NCBI GenBank assembly: GCA_038745535.1
Contig: JBCDLI010000076.1
Coordinates: forward strand, 1-7,357
Source: JBCDLI01 sp038745535
GTDB lineage: Bacteria > Pseudomonadota > Alphaproteobacteria > Rhizobiales > Rhizobiaceae
Reading direction: 5' to 3'
Length of the DNA stretch: 7,357 nucleotides
Of the stretch, positions 5,715 through 7,357 are shown piece after piece. Positions within the stretch are counted from its first letter, which is position 1. Every line of letters starts with the position of its first letter. A program made the position numbers and the translations under genes. Under the pieces are notes generated by a model, which saw only the letters and a program-made list of their open reading frames with translations, was not told the DNA's origin and searched no databases.

Positions 5715-7357
5715 ATGGCAAAGCAATTTATTTATCACATGGCCGGTCTCAATAAGGCCTACGGCTCGAAGAAGATTTTGGAGAACATCCATCTCTCCTT
5801 CTATCCCGATGCGAAGATCGGAATTCTCGGACCTAACGGTGCAGGAAAATCGACCGTACTGCGGATCATGGCCGGGCTCGATACCGAGTATACCGGCGAA
5901 GCCTGGATCGCAGACGGGTTCACGCGCGGCTATCTGCCCCAAGAACCGCAGCTCGATGAGAGCAAAACCGTTTCTGAAAACGTGATGGAAGGCGTGGCAG
6001 AAAAGAAAGCCATACTCGACCGCTATAACGAACTCATGATGAACTACTCCGACGAGACCGCGGAGGAGGGCGCTAAGCTTCAAGATATAATCGACGCCCA
6101 AAACTTGTGGGACCTTGATAGCCAGGTGGAACAGGCAATGGACGCGCTGCGCTGTCCGCCGGGCGAAAGCAGCGTAAAACATCTCTCCGGCGGTGAGCGT
6201 CGCCGCGTGGCGCTGTGCGCGTTGCTGCTTCGTCAGCCTGACTTGCTGTTGCTAGACGAACCCACCAACCACCTCGATGCGGAGACCATTGCGTGGCTGG
6301 AAAAGCACCTGCGCGAGTACCCGGGGTCGGTGCTGATGATTACCCACGATCGCTACTTTCTCGACAATGTGACCGGGTGGATCCTCGAACTCGACCGCGG
6401 TCGCGGTATTCCATACGAAGGCAATTACACCGCCTATCTGGAAGCTAAAGCCAAGCGGATGGCGCAAGAGGGTCGTGAAGAAGCGTCCCGCCAGAAAGCA
6501 CTCGCGCGTGAATCTGAATGGATCAACGCGTCGCCAAAGGCACGTCAGGCGAAATCAAAAGCCCGCATCAAGGCTTATGATGAGCTAGTCAACAGCGCCA
6601 ACGACCGGCGGCCCGGTGATGCGCAAATCATCATTCCAGCAGGCGAACGGCTTGGTACGACTGTCATTGAAGCCGATCGCTTGCGAAAGGGCTACGGCAA
6701 TCACCTGTTGATTGACGATCTGTCATTTAAACTTCCACCCGGCGGAATTGTCGGCGTTATCGGCCCCAACGGTGCTGGTAAGTCGACCCTCTTTAAAATG
6801 ATCACCAAGGTCGAGCAGCCAGACGGAGGCGAGATCGTTGTCGGCGAAACGGTAAACCTTTCCTATGTTGACCAGTCACGCGATGCGCTCGATTCCAATA
6901 AGACCGTCTGGGAAGAGGTCTCGAGCGGAAACGACATCATCAAGCTTGGCCCGCACGAGGTGAACAGCCGTGCTTATTGCTCTTCTTTCAATTTCAAAGG
7001 TGGCGACCAGCAGCAAAAGGTGGGTACGCTTTCCGGTGGGCAGCGCAACCGCGTTCACCTTGCAAAGATGCTGAAAGAGGGTGGCAACGTCATCCTGCTT
7101 GACGAACCGACGAACGACCTCGACACCGAGACGCTCGCCGCGCTGGAAGAAGCGCTTGAAAACTTCGCCGGCTGCGCTGTGGTTATTTCCCACGACCGGA
7201 TGTTCCTTGATCGTCTGGCGACGCATATTCTTGCCTTCGAGGGCGATAGCCATGTCGAATGGTTTGAGGGCAATTTTGAAGACTACGAGCAGGATAAAAT
7301 CCGCCGCCTTGGCCCCGAGGCCGTGAACCCCAAGCGGGTCACGTATAAGCGTTTGAC
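5715..7357 (+). CDS. ettA: energy-dependent translational throttle protein EttA (ABC-F), 3' end just outside window
   Basis: This soluble ABC-F ATPase binds the ribosomal E site and gates translation elongation according to ATP/ADP state in characterised EttA proteins. The 547 visible codons hold two ABC cassettes. The Walker A motifs are GPNGAGKST at 39-47 and 350-358, and the signatures are LSGGE at 157-161 and LSGGQ at 439-443. The Walker B motifs carry glutamates E182 (LLLLDEPTNHLD) and E464 (VILLDEPTNDLD), and the switch histidines are 211 and 493. Residues about 90-150 form the arm insert of EttA, and 240-300 form the basic, helical interdomain linker that contacts the P-site tRNA in this family. 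The opening MAKQFIYHMAGLNKAYG and the closing RVTYKRL match EttA closely, so only a few codons are missing. ATG 5715 has GGAG at 5700-5703, 11 bases upstream. A 101-base gap separates it from the membrane-protein gene, and it probably has its own promoter, though I cannot place one. Confidence 0.94.
   Translation, partial: MAKQFIYHMAGLNKAYGSKKILENIHLSFYPDAKIGILGPNGAGKSTVLRIMAGLDTEYTGEAWIADGFTRGYLPQEPQLDESKTVSENVMEGVAEKKAILDRYNELMMNYSDETAEEGAKLQDIIDAQNLWDLDSQVEQAMDALRCPPGESSVKHLSGGERRRVALCALLLRQPDLLLLDEPTNHLDAETIAWLEKHLREYPGSVLMITHDRYFLDNVTGWILELDRGRGIPYEGNYTAYLEAKAKRMAQEGREEASRQKALARESEWINASPKARQAKSKARIKAYDELVNSANDRRPGDAQIIIPAGERLGTTVIEADRLRKGYGNHLLIDDLSFKLPPGGIVGVIGPNGAGKSTLFKMITKVEQPDGGEIVVGETVNLSYVDQSRDALDSNKTVWEEVSSGNDIIKLGPHEVNSRAYCSSFNFKGGDQQQKVGTLSGGQRNRVHLAKMLKEGGNVILLDEPTNDLDTETLAALEEALENFAGCAVVISHDRMFLDRLATHILAFEGDSHVEWFEGNFEDYEQDKIRRLGPEAVNPKRVTYKRL

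Noticed and set aside
5340..6182. 280-residue open frame on the minus strand
   Set aside because: It lies antisense to the end of the pentapeptide-repeat gene and the start of ettA, both well supported. Its translation is low-complexity without any recognisable domain.
6252..7273. Several minus-strand open frames (71, 125 and 72 residues)
   Set aside because: All lie antisense to the highly conserved ettA coding sequence.

Overview
The window reads as chromosomal DNA of an alphaproteobacterium. It opens with the 3' end of a 5-aminolevulinate synthase gene (hemA, the C4/Shemin route typical of Alphaproteobacteria). It also holds a Slam-type outer-membrane protein with its lipoprotein cargo, which implies a Gram-negative diderm, and it ends in a housekeeping ettA gene. 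Base composition is moderate to slightly GC-rich throughout. I see no phage, insertion-sequence, CRISPR, tRNA or rRNA signal. The family cannot be fixed from this window; a marine Hyphomonadaceae- or Rhodobacterales-like host is only a guess.

Layout: (1) 2-202 (+), C-terminus of HemA, closed by a clear intrinsic terminator at 230-253. (2) 253-1251 (-), an alpha/beta hydrolase of the monoacylglycerol lipase/lysophospholipase type, convergent with hemA. (3) An 89-base divergent intergenic region. (4) 1341-2372 (+), a lipoprotein with a Gly-rich and Thr/Pro-rich tether and a C-terminal TbpB-like beta-barrel. (5) 2437-3753 (+), a Slam (DUF560) outer-membrane lipoprotein translocator, separated from the lipoprotein by a strong hairpin. 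(6) 3832-5613 (+), an unrecognised membrane protein with three predicted transmembrane segments, a stalk of six heptads each starting with Gln, and a long pentapeptide-repeat domain. (7) 5715 to the window end (+), ettA, an ABC-F ATPase cut only a few codons before its stop.

The coherent system is the lipoprotein plus Slam pair, a small type XI secretion (T11SS) locus. Slam is expected to move the lipoprotein to the cell surface, where its TbpB-like barrel would bind a host or environmental ligand. Many characterised relatives capture iron or haem, and hemA lies close by. The cargo here also carries five histidines within 19 residues and a Cys-Cys pair, so metal or haem binding is a reasonable but unproven idea. 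No TonB-dependent receptor is visible. The most obscure gene is the membrane, coiled-coil and pentapeptide-repeat protein; its architecture is clear and its function is not.

All gaps between genes are short (101 bases at most), so no stretch above 300 bases lacks a gene.
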